A stretch of DNA of 64,000 nucleotides from an uncultured Ellagibacter sp. (GCF_934617235.1 NZ_CAKTTZ010000006.1:1-64000), one strand, 5' to 3'. Counted from the first letter of the stretch, positions 16,029 to 24,929 are shown. Made by a program: numbers and translations. The notes: generated from the sequence alone by a model not told the origin.

Positions 16029-17582
16029 ATGGCAAGCTATCAGCATATCTCGCACGGGTTCGACCCGGTATTCGACGAGCATTCCCGCATCCTCGTGCTA
16101 GGGTCGTTTCCCTCGGTGCTCTCGCGCGCGAACGCCTTCTACTACGGCAACCCGCAAAACCGCTTCTGGCGCGTCATCGCGCACTCCCTCGGCAAGCCGG
16201 TGCCGCCCAACGAAGGCGAGCCCCTGCCCCCGAACGGCAGCACAGCATCACTTGAGGAGTCGATTGCCGCGAAGAAGGCGCTTCTCCTCGAGGGCGGCAT
16301 CGCGCTGTGGGATGCCATCGAGGAATGCGACATCAAGGGATCCTCGGACGCGAGCATCAAAAACGTCGTGCCCGCGCACATCGAGCGCATCACCGAGTGC
16401 GCGCATATCGAGGCAGTCATCTGCAACGGCGCCACGGCGGGCCGCCTCTACAAGCGCTACCTGCAGTGGAAGGTCGGGCTTGTCGCGCACGTGCTTCCCT
16501 CGACAAGCCCTGCGAACGCCGCCTGGAAAACCGAGCGCCTCATCGAGCGCTGGGGCAACGAACTCCGCGCGATTGCCGACGAGCTGGCGAAAGAAGACCG
16601 GCAGCAGGAAACGACAGCAGACGAAGGCACTCCTGAGGAGCCGCGCCGCCGCACAAAGGGAAGCACAACTGCCCGTACCCGCAAAGGCGGCTCCGTTTCC
16701 TATGGCACCATACGAATCGACGCACCTGCCGCCTCGAACTTCGCGGTGCACAAGTCGATGCAGGGAAACAAGCGAGCCAACACCAAGCCCGAGCTCTTGA
16801 TGCGCGAACGGCTGCGCGCGGCGGGACTTGGCGGATACCGTCTGCAGTGGAAGGTCGCGGGGCACCCCGATATCGCCTGGCCAGGCAAGAAAGTCTGCGT
16901 GTTCGTAAACGGGTGCTTCTGGCACCGATGCCCGCACTGCAAACTTTCGACCCCGAAGAAAAACGTGGAGTACTGGACCGCAAAGTTCGAGCGAAACGTC
17001 GAGCGCGACCGCGAGAACGTCGCCGCGCTCGAAGCCGACGGCTGGCGCGTTCACGTGGTATGGGAATGCGAGCTGAAGAAGACGATCGACGCGACCATGG
17101 AGAAGCTCCTCCCTGAAATCGCGAATGAGCTGGGAAAAGAGATTCTGCTGCCCGAAGGTGGCGCGGTCGAGCCCGACAGCACGAGCGCCAGCCCCGAGCC
17201 CGAGCCCGACGGCACGAGCGCAAACGTCGCCCCTGCCGACGCCACTCCGCCCTCGCCCACTGCAAGCACGCCGACAAGCGAGCCCAAGCGCTACTACCTC
17301 TACGTCCTCGAATGCGGCGACGGCACGCTCTACACCGGCTACACCCCCGACATCGAGGCACGCCTCGCCCAGCATCGCGCAGGCACGGGTGCGAAGTACA
17401 CGCGCGGGCGCGGGCCGCTCACCCTGCTCGCAAGCGCGGAATTCCCCACCAAGCACGACGCGATGAGCGCGGAATACCACTTCAAGCGCCTCACACGCGA
17501 CAAGAAAGACGCCCTGCTCGCGGAGGTTGCCGCATCGAAAGAGCCCTTCGAGCGCATACTGGAGGAAACGTTCGCGAAATAG
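16029..17582 (+). CDS. Three-domain DNA repair fusion: TDG/MUG-type glycosylase, Vsr endonuclease, GIY-YIG nuclease
   Basis: 517 residues in one uninterrupted frame. Residues 15-180: uracil-DNA-glycosylase superfamily of the DNA-deoxyinosine glycosylase type, with LVLGSFPSV (22-30), GNPQNRFW (40-47) and HVLPSTSPAN (154-163). Residues 240-360: Vsr, with MQGNKRANTKPELLMR, PD (280-281, catalytic Asp), GCFWHRCPHC (295-304, zinc and His) and WECELKK; the position of E. coli Vsr His64 is Asn294 here. Residues 421-500: GIY-YIG nuclease of the UPF0213/YhbQ type (YYLYVLECGDGTLYTGYT, Arg445, HFKRLTR). Two Pro/Ser/Thr-rich linkers (185-235, 380-420) join them. Inferred role: find a deaminated base or mismatch, then incise. 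No dcm methylase, the usual Vsr partner, is nearby. Confidence 0.9.
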   Translation: MASYQHISHGFDPVFDEHSRILVLGSFPSVLSRANAFYYGNPQNRFWRVIAHSLGKPVPPNEGEPLPPNGSTASLEESIAAKKALLLEGGIALWDAIEECDIKGSSDASIKNVVPAHIERITECAHIEAVICNGATAGRLYKRYLQWKVGLVAHVLPSTSPANAAWKTERLIERWGNELRAIADELAKEDRQQETTADEGTPEEPRRRTKGSTTARTRKGGSVSYGTIRIDAPAASNFAVHKSMQGNKRANTKPELLMRERLRAAGLGGYRLQWKVAGHPDIAWPGKKVCVFVNGCFWHRCPHCKLSTPKKNVEYWTAKFERNVERDRENVAALEADGWRVHVVWECELKKTIDATMEKLLPEIANELGKEILLPEGGAVEPDSTSASPEPEPDGTSANVAPADATPPSPTASTPTSEPKRYYLYVLECGDGTLYTGYTPDIEARLAQHRAGTGAKYTRGRGPLTLLASAEFPTKHDAMSAEYHFKRLTRDKKDALLAEVAASKEPFERILEETFAK

Positions 17583-17626
17583 GGCGCCTCGCAAAGCCGC
17601 CCACATCGAAAAAGGCCAATCAACAA

Positions 17627-17660
17627 CGAAGCGCTGCACCATCACCGGCGCAGCGCTTCG
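17627..17660 (-). terminator. Terminator of the DUF1292 gene
   Basis: Perfect 11-bp stem (17627-17637 with 17650-17660), 12-nt loop, followed on the minus strand by TTGTTGATT. It may also end the fusion gene transcript from the other side. Confidence 0.65.
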
Positions 17661-17694
17661 TCCATTCCCTTGATTGTCGCAACGGGGGCAGCTC

Positions 17695-18015
17695 CTACTC
17701 GAAGCCGTAGAGGTCCTTCGTCGCTTCCTGGAACGCAGCGTACACTTCCATCGCCACGCCCTCGTCTTCCACGAGCTCGAAGCCGGACGGCTGGTCGTCC
17801 TCGTCAAATTCCACAGCCTCCAAGATGACCACCTCACCGGAGGAAAGCGCCGGCTCCTCTTCGCTCACCGGGAAGAAAATGCCATAGCGATGACCGCCAT
17901 GCAGAAGCAGGCCGAGGAACTCCAGAACGGTCGCGTCGCCTTTGGAGTCCTCGAAGTTGATAGTCAAGCCCTCCTCGACGGGCGGGCAAAAATTAGGGTT
18001 CGAACCTTCGCGCAC
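17695..18015 (-). CDS. DUF1292-like small protein
   Basis: 106 residues from the GTG at 18015, chosen because GAGGAG stands 6 bp upstream and a TATACT hexamer lies about 65 bp before it; the frame continues to 18135 but that part has no ribosome site and would overlap the promoter. The body, GLTINFEDSKGDATVLEFLG followed by RYGIFFPV and VVILEAVEFDED, has the strand pattern of DUF1292 (YrzB-like) proteins: a small acidic cytoplasmic protein found in Firmicutes and Actinobacteria, function unknown. It lies downstream of secDF on the same strand, 149 bp away, with its own promoter. Confidence 0.7.
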   Translation of the reverse strand: MREGSNPNFCPPVEEGLTINFEDSKGDATVLEFLGLLLHGGHRYGIFFPVSEEEPALSSGEVVILEAVEFDEDDQPSGFELVEDEGVAMEVYAAFQEATKDLYGFE

Positions 18016-18164
18016 GGGGCGCTCCTCTCTCTTCGCGCACCGATTGGGTGCCGCATTCTCGTAGCTGTAAGTCTTACCCGTAAGTATAGAGCGAGCCCCC
18101 GCCTTATCGTGCGAGGGCTCGCAAATCAACCGCATTCACGCAAACCGGCAAAAGCCGCTCCGCC

Positions 18165-20753
18165 TTACTTCTTCCCCTTGCGCTCGGCGCGCGAAGGCTT
18201 CTTCTTGCCGAAGTCGGGCGAAACCGCCGCATCATGAGGCGACACTGCCGAAGTCACAGCCGTCGCACCCTCGGAAGCGCCAGCGTCCACCGAAGAAGCC
18301 GCGTCTCCCGCAGCCGCCGCAGCCACAGCGGGGACAGCCGTGCCCGGAAGGCGGTTCAGGAACCAACGCTGGATATCGTTGCCGTACTTCTTCTGTAGCT
18401 TCTTGAAGCGCGGCTCGTGCGTCTTCCAAATGACGTAGAGCGGCGTTGCGATGGCATAGGACGAGTAGCAGCCGCACACGAGGCCGATCGTCATGGCAAG
18501 CGCGAAGTCCTTCAGCGTTTCGCCGCCGAACAGCAGCATCGCAACAACCGGGATGAGCGAGGTGATCGAGGTGTTGAGTGAGCGCACGAGAACCTCGTTC
18601 ACCGAGTGGTTCGCCATGGTGGCGAAGGTGCACTTCACCGAGTCGTCCTTCATGTTCTCGTTGATGCGGTGGAACACGACCACCGTGTCGTAGAGCGAGT
18701 AGCCCAAGATGGTGAGCAGGGCAGCGATGGTGTTCGGGGTGATCTCGCGACCGACGAGCACGTAGACACCCACGACGATGATAAGGTCATGCAGCAGCGC
18801 CACGACCGCCGTCACGCCCATCTTCGGATCGCGGAAGCGGATCGAGATGTAAGCGATGATCAGCAACAGCGAGATGAAGAACGCAATCGCCGACGACTGG
18901 ATGACGCTTGCGCCCCAGTCAGGGCCGATTGTGGTGACCTCGAAGCTGTCGGTGGTCCAACCGAAGGTGTCCGCTACCTCGTTCGCCGTCACCGTCGCAT
19001 CTTCAGCGGAAGTCGTGGTGGTGCGGACGAGGAAGCCCGGCTCGCCGTCGGCCGTCGTGGTCTGGATGACCGCGTCGGGCTCGCCCGCATCGCTGAACGC
19101 GTCGCGAACCTGCTCGGTCGTCACGTCGCCCGTGCCGTGGAAGGTCACCGACGTGCCGCCGACGAACTCGATGCCGAAGTTCATGCCGCGCACGCCGACG
19201 ATGATGGCGACAAGCACCATCGCGCAGCAGGCCGCGGTGAGGAAGATTTTCTTAAGCCCCAAAAGGTTGATGTCAAGCTTGATGAAGCGGCCGCGCACAT
19301 CCTTGCGGGAAGCGGCCTGCTTCACGCCCTGGAAGTAAGGCACAGCCTCGATGCAGTCCTCCACGCCCCAGAACTTGGGGTGCTTCGCGATGAGCTTCGG
19401 GGCGAGAAGGCGAATGAGCGGCGCCTTGAACAGAAGCATCATGACGATGTCGCACACGATACCCAAAGCAAGCGTCATGCCGAAGCCCTTGACCGAGGCG
19501 CTCGCCAGGAAGAACAGCGTGAGCGCGGAGACGAGCGTCACAAGGTCGGCGTCAATCGAGGTCAAGATGCCGTGGCGGACGCCCGTGATGGACGCGGCGC
19601 GCACGCTTCTGCCCATGCGGATTTCCTCGCGGAAGCGCTCGAGCGTCAGAATGGAGGAGTCGGCCGCCATGCCGATGGTCAAGACGACACCGGCGATGCC
19701 CGCCATAGAAAGGCTGAACAGGCCGAACGCGGAAAGCAGCGCGAGGATACCCAGGTAGATCGCCGCGAACACGGCCATCGCCGCCGCGGTGATGACGCCG
19801 AGCCCCTCGTAGAACACGAGCAGGTAGATCATGACGATCACAAGGCCGATGAGCGCCACGAGCACGCCGGACTGCAGCGCGTCCTGGCCGAGCGTCGGGC
19901 CGACGACCTGGCTTTGCGCGTACTCGAAGCTCACGGGCAGCGAGCCGGATTCAAGCACGGTCTTCATCTGCTTGGCCGCGTCGAGCGTATAGCCGCCGGT
20001 GATGGAAACGTTGCCGTCGGAAATGACGGACTGCACGGCAGGAGCAGACTGCACTTCGCCGTCGAGGATGATGACAATCTGGCCCTTGGTGGGGGCGAGG
20101 TCTTCGGTTGCCTCGGCGAAGGCCTTCGTGCCCTCGGAGTCGAGACGCAGGTTAACCGCATAGTCGGTCGAGGTCTGGGAAGCCTGGCCCACGTCGACCT
20201 TCTCGAGGTTCGAGCCGGTGATGATTGGCGTGTACGTGCCCTCTTCGACCTTGAGGTGCTGCACCTCTTCGCTCGGGAAGGAATTGCCGAACGCGTCGGT
20301 CACCGTGCCCTGCGTGCCGTATTGGCCGTTCTGAATCTTCGTCTTCACATCGGAATCAGTGAAGGAGTCGAGTCGCGCGAACTCGAGCTTGCCCGTCTTG
20401 CCGATGGTATTGAGCGCTTCCTCGGTGTCGGACAGGCCGGGGATCTGTACGAGAATCTGATCATTGCCCTGGATCTGCACGACTGCCTCGGATGCACCGA
20501 GGGCATTCACGCGGTTCTCGATGATCGCGCGCGAAGATTCCATGTCCTCAGTGGAAACATCCGACCCATCGTTGTTGTGCGCCGTGAGCACGACCGAAAG
20601 GCCACCTTGAATGTCGAGGCTTTGATTGATCTTTTCCTGCGGCGGCGTGAACATCACGATCGAGCCGATGACCAAAAGCGCCATGACCACGAGCAGCCAT
20701 ACGTTGCGCCTATCTTTATTATGATGCTTCTTCTTTTTCTGAGGTTCCGCCAT
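18165..20753 (-). CDS. secDF: Fused protein translocase subunit SecDF
   Basis: 862 residues from ATG 20753. After a Lys/His-rich N-terminus and one helix (about 19-37) comes the SecD periplasmic domain with SLDIQGGLSVVL, then five helices including the SecD motif GIAGVVLTIGMAADSSILTLERFREE. A linker of about 60 residues leads to the SecF half, starting with a helix and FGIEFVGGTSVTFHG, then its five helices (ILGYSLYDTVVVFHRINENM). The C-terminal 40 residues are Ala-rich and basic. SecDF uses the proton motive force to pull proteins out of the SecYEG channel. Separate secD and secF genes are more usual; fusion is known in Firmicutes and some Actinobacteria. No yajC is adjacent. Confidence 0.95.
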   Translation of the reverse strand: MAEPQKKKKHHNKDRRNVWLLVVMALLVIGSIVMFTPPQEKINQSLDIQGGLSVVLTAHNNDGSDVSTEDMESSRAIIENRVNALGASEAVVQIQGNDQILVQIPGLSDTEEALNTIGKTGKLEFARLDSFTDSDVKTKIQNGQYGTQGTVTDAFGNSFPSEEVQHLKVEEGTYTPIITGSNLEKVDVGQASQTSTDYAVNLRLDSEGTKAFAEATEDLAPTKGQIVIILDGEVQSAPAVQSVISDGNVSITGGYTLDAAKQMKTVLESGSLPVSFEYAQSQVVGPTLGQDALQSGVLVALIGLVIVMIYLLVFYEGLGVITAAAMAVFAAIYLGILALLSAFGLFSLSMAGIAGVVLTIGMAADSSILTLERFREEIRMGRSVRAASITGVRHGILTSIDADLVTLVSALTLFFLASASVKGFGMTLALGIVCDIVMMLLFKAPLIRLLAPKLIAKHPKFWGVEDCIEAVPYFQGVKQAASRKDVRGRFIKLDINLLGLKKIFLTAACCAMVLVAIIVGVRGMNFGIEFVGGTSVTFHGTGDVTTEQVRDAFSDAGEPDAVIQTTTADGEPGFLVRTTTTSAEDATVTANEVADTFGWTTDSFEVTTIGPDWGASVIQSSAIAFFISLLLIIAYISIRFRDPKMGVTAVVALLHDLIIVVGVYVLVGREITPNTIAALLTILGYSLYDTVVVFHRINENMKDDSVKCTFATMANHSVNEVLVRSLNTSITSLIPVVAMLLFGGETLKDFALAMTIGLVCGCYSSYAIATPLYVIWKTHEPRFKKLQKKYGNDIQRWFLNRLPGTAVPAVAAAAAGDAASSVDAGASEGATAVTSAVSPHDAAVSPDFGKKKPSRAERKGKK

Positions 20754-21002
20754 GTGCCTGAACTTCCTTACTTCCCCTCGCCATAAAGACATTGCAAGGT
20801 TGGTTTTGCGTATACGAACTTCCGTATTATGCCACAACAAAGCCGCATTAACGGTAACAAGCCCACATCGACAGGTAAAATTATTCTTAAATCTAGATAA
20901 ACGGCAACCTGATAAATACCCGATACGCTCAAACAGAAGCGGCGTCCCAAGGAAGGCTCGTCACGGCAAGATTGTTCACGCGCCCGTAAATGGCTGATGG
21001 GC

Positions 21003-21419
21003 TTACTGCTCCAACAACTCATCACTTCCAATCGGACTTGAGTATGTTTCTTTACGCTCGTCTCCACTAACGCTGCAGTATTCCACCAGCTCTCCAACAA
21101 TTTCAATATCTGGATAACCCGCAGCTATACCTTCCTCTATGAGAACCATAAGGTCTGACATCTGATCTTCACTGCCTTGTTCCAACCATGCTCCATCTTG
21201 GTCTATATGACACCATATCGACGGGGCACAGTCAGGGAAGGATTCGCCTTCCCAAATCTCGTCTTCAAGAGTTGCGTTAGCCTTAATCCATTCGGCAACT
21301 TCGGTCGCTTCTTCTCTGCCTTCGAGTTGGCTTCTTAAACCTTTTATATATTCCTTTAATCCTGCCTTCTGTTTGTCGGTTCCATTAAAAGAAAAAGAGA
21401 GGTCGTACGAAGTACTCAT
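21003..21419 (-). CDS. Hypothetical acidic protein, accessory region
   Basis: 138 residues; ATG preceded by AAAGGA. The gene is clearly more AT-rich than its neighbours. The chain is acidic, with a possible alpha/beta layout (MSTSYDLSFSFNGTDKQKAGLKEYIKGLRSQLEGREEATE, then SIWCHIDQDGAWLEQGSEDQMSDLM) and no signal peptide or membrane helix. I recognise no family; small acidic single genes of this kind include immunity proteins, but there is no toxin gene beside it. It starts an AT-richer accessory segment that extends to about 25 kb. Confidence 0.6.
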   Translation of the reverse strand: MSTSYDLSFSFNGTDKQKAGLKEYIKGLRSQLEGREEATEVAEWIKANATLEDEIWEGESFPDCAPSIWCHIDQDGAWLEQGSEDQMSDLMVLIEEGIAAGYPDIEIVGELVEYCSVSGDERKETYSSPIGSDELLEQ

Positions 21420-21617
21420 GGCGAATCATCCTTTCTGGTCAATGCCGTAAGCGTATCCCGTTGCGCAAACCGTCCAAATTTTACCACGCACCGGATCGTC
21501 AGGATGCTTGCATTCCGATGCGGGAGCGCTATGCTGCTGATGTCGACCCTAGCATGGCAGTAACTGACCGCAAGAGCGCGACCCCAAACAGCGTTGCGCC
21601 GACGAAGGATGAGGAAT

Positions 21618-22556
21618 ATGCCCATTATTCTTGGATTTCTAGCAGGTGTCGGGCTGCCCATACAGACGAGCGTAAACACAAGGTTGCGGAAAAAAGTAGG
21701 CTCCCCCTTCAACGCGGCCTTGGTGTCGTTTCTTGTAGGGTTATTGTTTCTGTCCGCATTATTGCTGGTCACCGGGCAGGGGCTGCATATCCCCTTCGCA
21801 CAGTTGCTGAATGAGCCCGCATGGATCTGGATCGGCGGCATTTGCGGCGTGGTTTTCCTGACGGGAAACATCCTGCTGTTTCCAAAGCTGGGCGGTGTGC
21901 AGACGGTCGTGCTTCCCGTTCTCGGCCAAATCTTAATGGGACTGGCCATTGATAACTTCGGGCTGTTCTATTCGCAGCAAACATCATTGACAGTGTTTCG
22001 TGTTGCAGGTGCGGTGCTGGTGCTTCTCGGCGTGGTTTTGGTTTCGACGGCGAAAGAAAGCAAGGCGGAGCGGGGCAAGCGGCAAAAATCAGCGCCAGCC
22101 TCTTTGTGGCTCTGGAGGGCGTTTTCCGTCTTTAGCGGAATAGCGGTCGCGACCCAGACTGCCGTAAACGGTTACCTTGGAGTAGCGGCAGGCTCCCCGA
22201 TAAAAGCATCCGTCATCTCGTTCATCGTCGGAATCATCTTGCTGGCAATCACCTGCATCGTTTTGCGCTTAAAGAACGGGAAACCAGAGTCAAAGGAAGA
22301 GAAACCAGCTAAAAACCCCTGGTGGATGTGGATTGGCGGAATCCTTGGCGGACTATACGTTCTCGCAAATGTCTATCTGTCGAGAATCATAGGAACCGGA
22401 ATGACAGTTGTCGTTCTTCTGGTCGGCTCCACGACGGGCGGCGTCCTGGTCGATCATTTCGGGATATTCGAGTCTCCTAAAAAGGCAGTTAACAGGCAAA
22501 AGATACTCGGCGTCCTGATTATGATTCTAGGAGCCGCCGCAATCAAGCTGCTGTAG
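21618..22556 (+). CDS. DMT-superfamily transporter, YdcZ/DUF606 type, internally duplicated
   Basis: 312 residues. The ATG at 21618 has AAGGA 8 bp upstream; an in-frame ATG at 21609 lies too close to that site. Ten hydrophobic helices form two homologous halves of about 140 residues, each beginning with an A/GxxxxxQTxVNxxL segment (VGLPIQTSVNTRLRKKVGSP and IAVATQTAVNGYLGVAAGSP), followed by a WMWIGGI/WIWIGGI phrase. Single-domain DUF606 proteins dimerise; this is the fused version. They are inner-membrane exporters of unknown substrate, relatives of small-multidrug-resistance pumps. It is divergent from the 21003 gene. Confidence 0.85.
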   Translation: MPIILGFLAGVGLPIQTSVNTRLRKKVGSPFNAALVSFLVGLLFLSALLLVTGQGLHIPFAQLLNEPAWIWIGGICGVVFLTGNILLFPKLGGVQTVVLPVLGQILMGLAIDNFGLFYSQQTSLTVFRVAGAVLVLLGVVLVSTAKESKAERGKRQKSAPASLWLWRAFSVFSGIAVATQTAVNGYLGVAAGSPIKASVISFIVGIILLAITCIVLRLKNGKPESKEEKPAKNPWWMWIGGILGGLYVLANVYLSRIIGTGMTVVVLLVGSTTGGVLVDHFGIFESPKKAVNRQKILGVLIMILGAAAIKLL

Positions 22557-22603
22557 GGGGAACAATCCGCCGACTCGCAAAGCCTGCGAGGGTCGTATGC
22601 GGC

Positions 22604-23875
22604 TTACCGGTGCAGAAGGAAGTCGATGATGTTCACGATTTCTATCCCATCGATATCCGAGGGATAGCTGCCCTCGCCCACCACGACGATTTTGCGGTAC
22701 TCGTCTCCGATGCGGCGCAGCGGGGCAAGCTCGCGACGCTGCGTTTCCTCGTCCTGCATATTTTCAGTTACCTGAATATACATCTTGCATCGAGGCTTTG
22801 TGGCAATGAAGTCGACCTCGCCTCCGCGCAAATGGCCAATCAAGACATCGTAGTCGTCGAACACCAGCTGACTGAACACCAGGTTTTCCAGCACGCGCCC
22901 GGTATCGGTGCCTCGATAGCTGTCCAGGTAGTTGCGCATGCCGACATCCGCAATATAGTATTTGCCGCCCGTCTTCAACAGCTCCCGCCCCTTCACGTCG
23001 TAGCGAAGCACGTGGCGGAATAGGTACGCCTCCGTAAGCGTCGAGATGTAGAAATCCGTTGTCGCGCGGGTCACCGATTGCCCGTCGGCCTTCAAGGAAC
23101 CTGCAATTTTGTTAATCGATGTTTCGTTGCCGATATTGTCCGCCATAAACGCGCAGATGCGCTCGAGCGCCGCTTGGTTGCTAACCGCCCGCAGCCCCTT
23201 GCGCTGAGCGCGCATCATGATATCGCGAACGATTATGGTCTGGTATATGCTGCGCATATAGTCGCGGTGAACCGATTCGTTCGGCTCCTGAAGAGCCAGA
23301 TACGGAAAGCCCCCGAACGTACGATACTGATCGAACAGGTTGGCGAGCGTAGCAAAAGAGCCATCCGCGAACGAGGCGATATCCGAGCCCGTCTTTCCTG
23401 CAGGCTGCCACGTCGCCCCACGAAAATCAAGATATTCGGCAAACGTCAGCGGCTGCATCGGTATCTCGACATAGCGTCCCGAAATGAGCGTTGCAAGCTC
23501 GCTCGACAGCAGAAACGCATTCGAGCCAGTTATGTAAATATCGCAATCAACATCGACGCGCAGTGCATTGATCGCCTTTTCCCAGCTCTCGACATTTTGC
23601 AACTCGTCAAAGAACAGGTACGCATGCGGCTGCCCTGCGATACGGCTCACAACCAAATCATATAAATCGCGATAGTCAACGATTCCCGCAAGCTCCATCG
23701 ATTCCATCTTAAACGTGAGAAGCCTGCTTTCAGGAACGCCTTGCTGCGCAAGGTGACGACGCATCATGTCAAGCAGCGTCGACTTCCCACAACGGCGAAT
23801 ACCCGTGATCACTTTCACCAAATCAGTATCTTGGAATGAGATGAGCTTATCGAGGTACTTTTGCCGTACGATCAT
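22604..23875 (-). CDS. AAA ATPase with DUF4143 domain
   Basis: 423 residues; ATG 23875 with GGAGGG upstream. Residues 1-200 are an AAA_14 ATPase: Walker A GIRRCGKST (25-33), Walker B YLFFDELQ, sensor ITGSNA, then SGRYVEIPMQPLTFAEYLDF. The C-terminal half matches DUF4143, ending in a PD-(D/E)XK-like strand set (GGEVDFIATKPRCKMYIQV). Such genes are abundant and scattered in gut anaerobes and are thought to be mobile or defence-related; the molecular role is unknown. Three inverted repeats lie directly upstream, over the likely promoter, suggesting tight regulation. Confidence 0.85.
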   Translation of the reverse strand: MIVRQKYLDKLISFQDTDLVKVITGIRRCGKSTLLDMMRRHLAQQGVPESRLLTFKMESMELAGIVDYRDLYDLVVSRIAGQPHAYLFFDELQNVESWEKAINALRVDVDCDIYITGSNAFLLSSELATLISGRYVEIPMQPLTFAEYLDFRGATWQPAGKTGSDIASFADGSFATLANLFDQYRTFGGFPYLALQEPNESVHRDYMRSIYQTIIVRDIMMRAQRKGLRAVSNQAALERICAFMADNIGNETSINKIAGSLKADGQSVTRATTDFYISTLTEAYLFRHVLRYDVKGRELLKTGGKYYIADVGMRNYLDSYRGTDTGRVLENLVFSQLVFDDYDVLIGHLRGGEVDFIATKPRCKMYIQVTENMQDEETQRRELAPLRRIGDEYRKIVVVGEGSYPSDIDGIEIVNIIDFLLHR

Positions 23876-23898
23876 AAGGCCCTCCGTTTTCGTTAAGA

Positions 23899-23987
23899 AC
23901 TATGGTAACCATAGTCAAAACTTGTCAAATTTGCAAGTTTTGACTATTGCATCTACAAAACTTGCTGCAGATGCAAGTTTTGTAGAT
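23899..23987. repeat. Three consecutive inverted repeats upstream of the DUF4143 ATPase
   Basis: Palindrome ACTATGGT/ACCATAGT (23899-23915, 1-bp spacer); then arms 23912-23924 and 23934-23946 (13 bp, perfect, 9-bp spacer); then arms 23951-23964 and 23974-23987 (14 bp, perfect, 9-bp spacer). The two larger ones share AAAACTTG/CAAGTTTT. A minus-strand TTGACA (23923-23928) with CATAGT 18 bp on lies inside them, so they probably act as operators. The rest of 23876-24230 holds no gene. Confidence 0.8.
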
Positions 23988-24230
23988 TGAATTAGCGCGA
24001 AGAGCCCGATCTCCATAATTTTGCAACTCGTCTACCTGTTCCGCGTGCACCAAGCCGAGGGCAAGTGGCCAAAACCGCAAGGGTGGTCCGCCATCTGCTC
24101 ATGACTGATGCGACTTACCGCACGTAGGTGGCCCGGAATACCCCAATTCACTTGCTTTCTTTATCGTTCGCTCATGCGGGAGTTCTGTGGGTTTGCAAGC
24201 AAAATCTAACATGTCCTCTAGCTAAGCATC

Positions 24231-24263
24231 TTGCAAATGTAAAGAAAATGCTGTACATTGCAA
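24231..24263 (+). promoter_or_regulatory. Promoter/operator of the DinJ-YafQ module
   Basis: TTGCAA (24231-24236), 17-bp spacer, TACATT (24254-24259). The two hexamers belong to a near-perfect inverted repeat (TTGCAAATGTA against TACATTGCAA), a good site for the antitoxin to repress its own operon. Confidence 0.7.
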
Positions 24264-24290
24264 TTACACTAAAGCAATGAGGTGATTAAC

Positions 24291-24569
24291 ATGTCAAAAA
24301 CGGCAACTATCAACATGCGCGTGAGCCCCGAGGTCAAAAGCGATGCGGAATCAATTTTTGCCAGCTTAGGCATGAGCCTCACTGAAGCAATCAACGTGTT
24401 TCTACATAAGTCAATCATGGAAGGTGGCTTGCCGTTTGACGTGCGACAGCCGCGATACAACGCAACTACCGAGGCTGCAATGCGTGAAGCACGCGACATC
24501 ATGGCCGGTAAGGTAAAAGCAGAATCCTACGATAGCGCAAGTGAGCTTTTTTCCTCTCTCGACAAGTAA
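24291..24569 (+). CDS. RelB/DinJ-family antitoxin
   Basis: 92 residues; ATG with GAGGTG upstream. The N-terminal ribbon-helix-helix (TATINMRVSPEVKSDAESIFASLGMSLTEAINVFLHKSI) is the RelB/DinJ signature and binds the operator. The C-terminal part (DVRQPRYNATTEAAMREARDIMAGK) is the segment that wraps the toxin. The toxin gene starts 5 bp downstream. Together they form a type II module that helps maintain DNA or respond to stress. Confidence 0.92.
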   Translation: MSKTATINMRVSPEVKSDAESIFASLGMSLTEAINVFLHKSIMEGGLPFDVRQPRYNATTEAAMREARDIMAGKVKAESYDSASELFSSLDK

Positions 24570-24574
24570 CGCCT

Positions 24575-24856
24575 ATGCCATTAAAACTTGTCCCGACATC
24601 CCAATTCAAGAAAGATCTCAAGCGAATCAGGAAACGCGGCTATGACCTTGACGCACTTGAAATCGTTCTCGATAAGCTATGTGCATGTCAGCCGCTTGAA
24701 AACCGAAATCACGACCATGCCCTATCGGGCAATTACGCTGAATTTCGCGAATGCCATATCAAGCCCGATTGGTTGCTTGTATATGCGATCGATGGTGATC
24801 AGTTGATTCTAACCGCCTCAAGAACCGGCACTCATTCCGATTTATTCCAAGAGTGA
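24575..24856 (+). CDS. YafQ-family mRNA interferase toxin
   Basis: 93 residues. The fold and residues match YafQ: FKKDLKRIRKRGYD at the start, HALSGNY, then FRECHIKPDWLLVY and RTGTHSDLF. The His, Asp, Arg and second His used for ribosome-dependent mRNA cleavage in YafQ are all present, so the toxin looks active. It is paired with the DinJ-type antitoxin just upstream and sits in the AT-rich accessory segment. Confidence 0.92.
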   Translation: MPLKLVPTSQFKKDLKRIRKRGYDLDALEIVLDKLCACQPLENRNHDHALSGNYAEFRECHIKPDWLLVYAIDGDQLILTASRTGTHSDLFQE

Positions 24857-24889
24857 CTATGGCCAGCAGCCACTAAACCCTCGCTATTG

Positions 24890-24929
24890 AAACCGATTTT
24901 ACTAAAAACGTTTTTAGTAAAATCGGTTT
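24890..24929. repeat. 40-bp perfect palindrome
   Basis: Two 20-bp arms (24890-24909, 24910-24929) with no spacer; each arm is AAACCGATTTTACTAAAAAC or its complement. It lies 33 bp past the toxin stop and 70 bp before the tgt fragment. It could form a cruciform or a terminator-like hairpin, though no T run follows. Confidence 0.85.

Noticed and set aside
16248..17837. 529-codon minus-strand frame
   Set aside because: Antisense to the three-domain repair protein, which has three independent sets of catalytic motifs.
18606..20786. 726-codon plus-strand frame
   Set aside because: Mirror of secDF; composition is His/Asp/Arg-rich with no recognisable domain.
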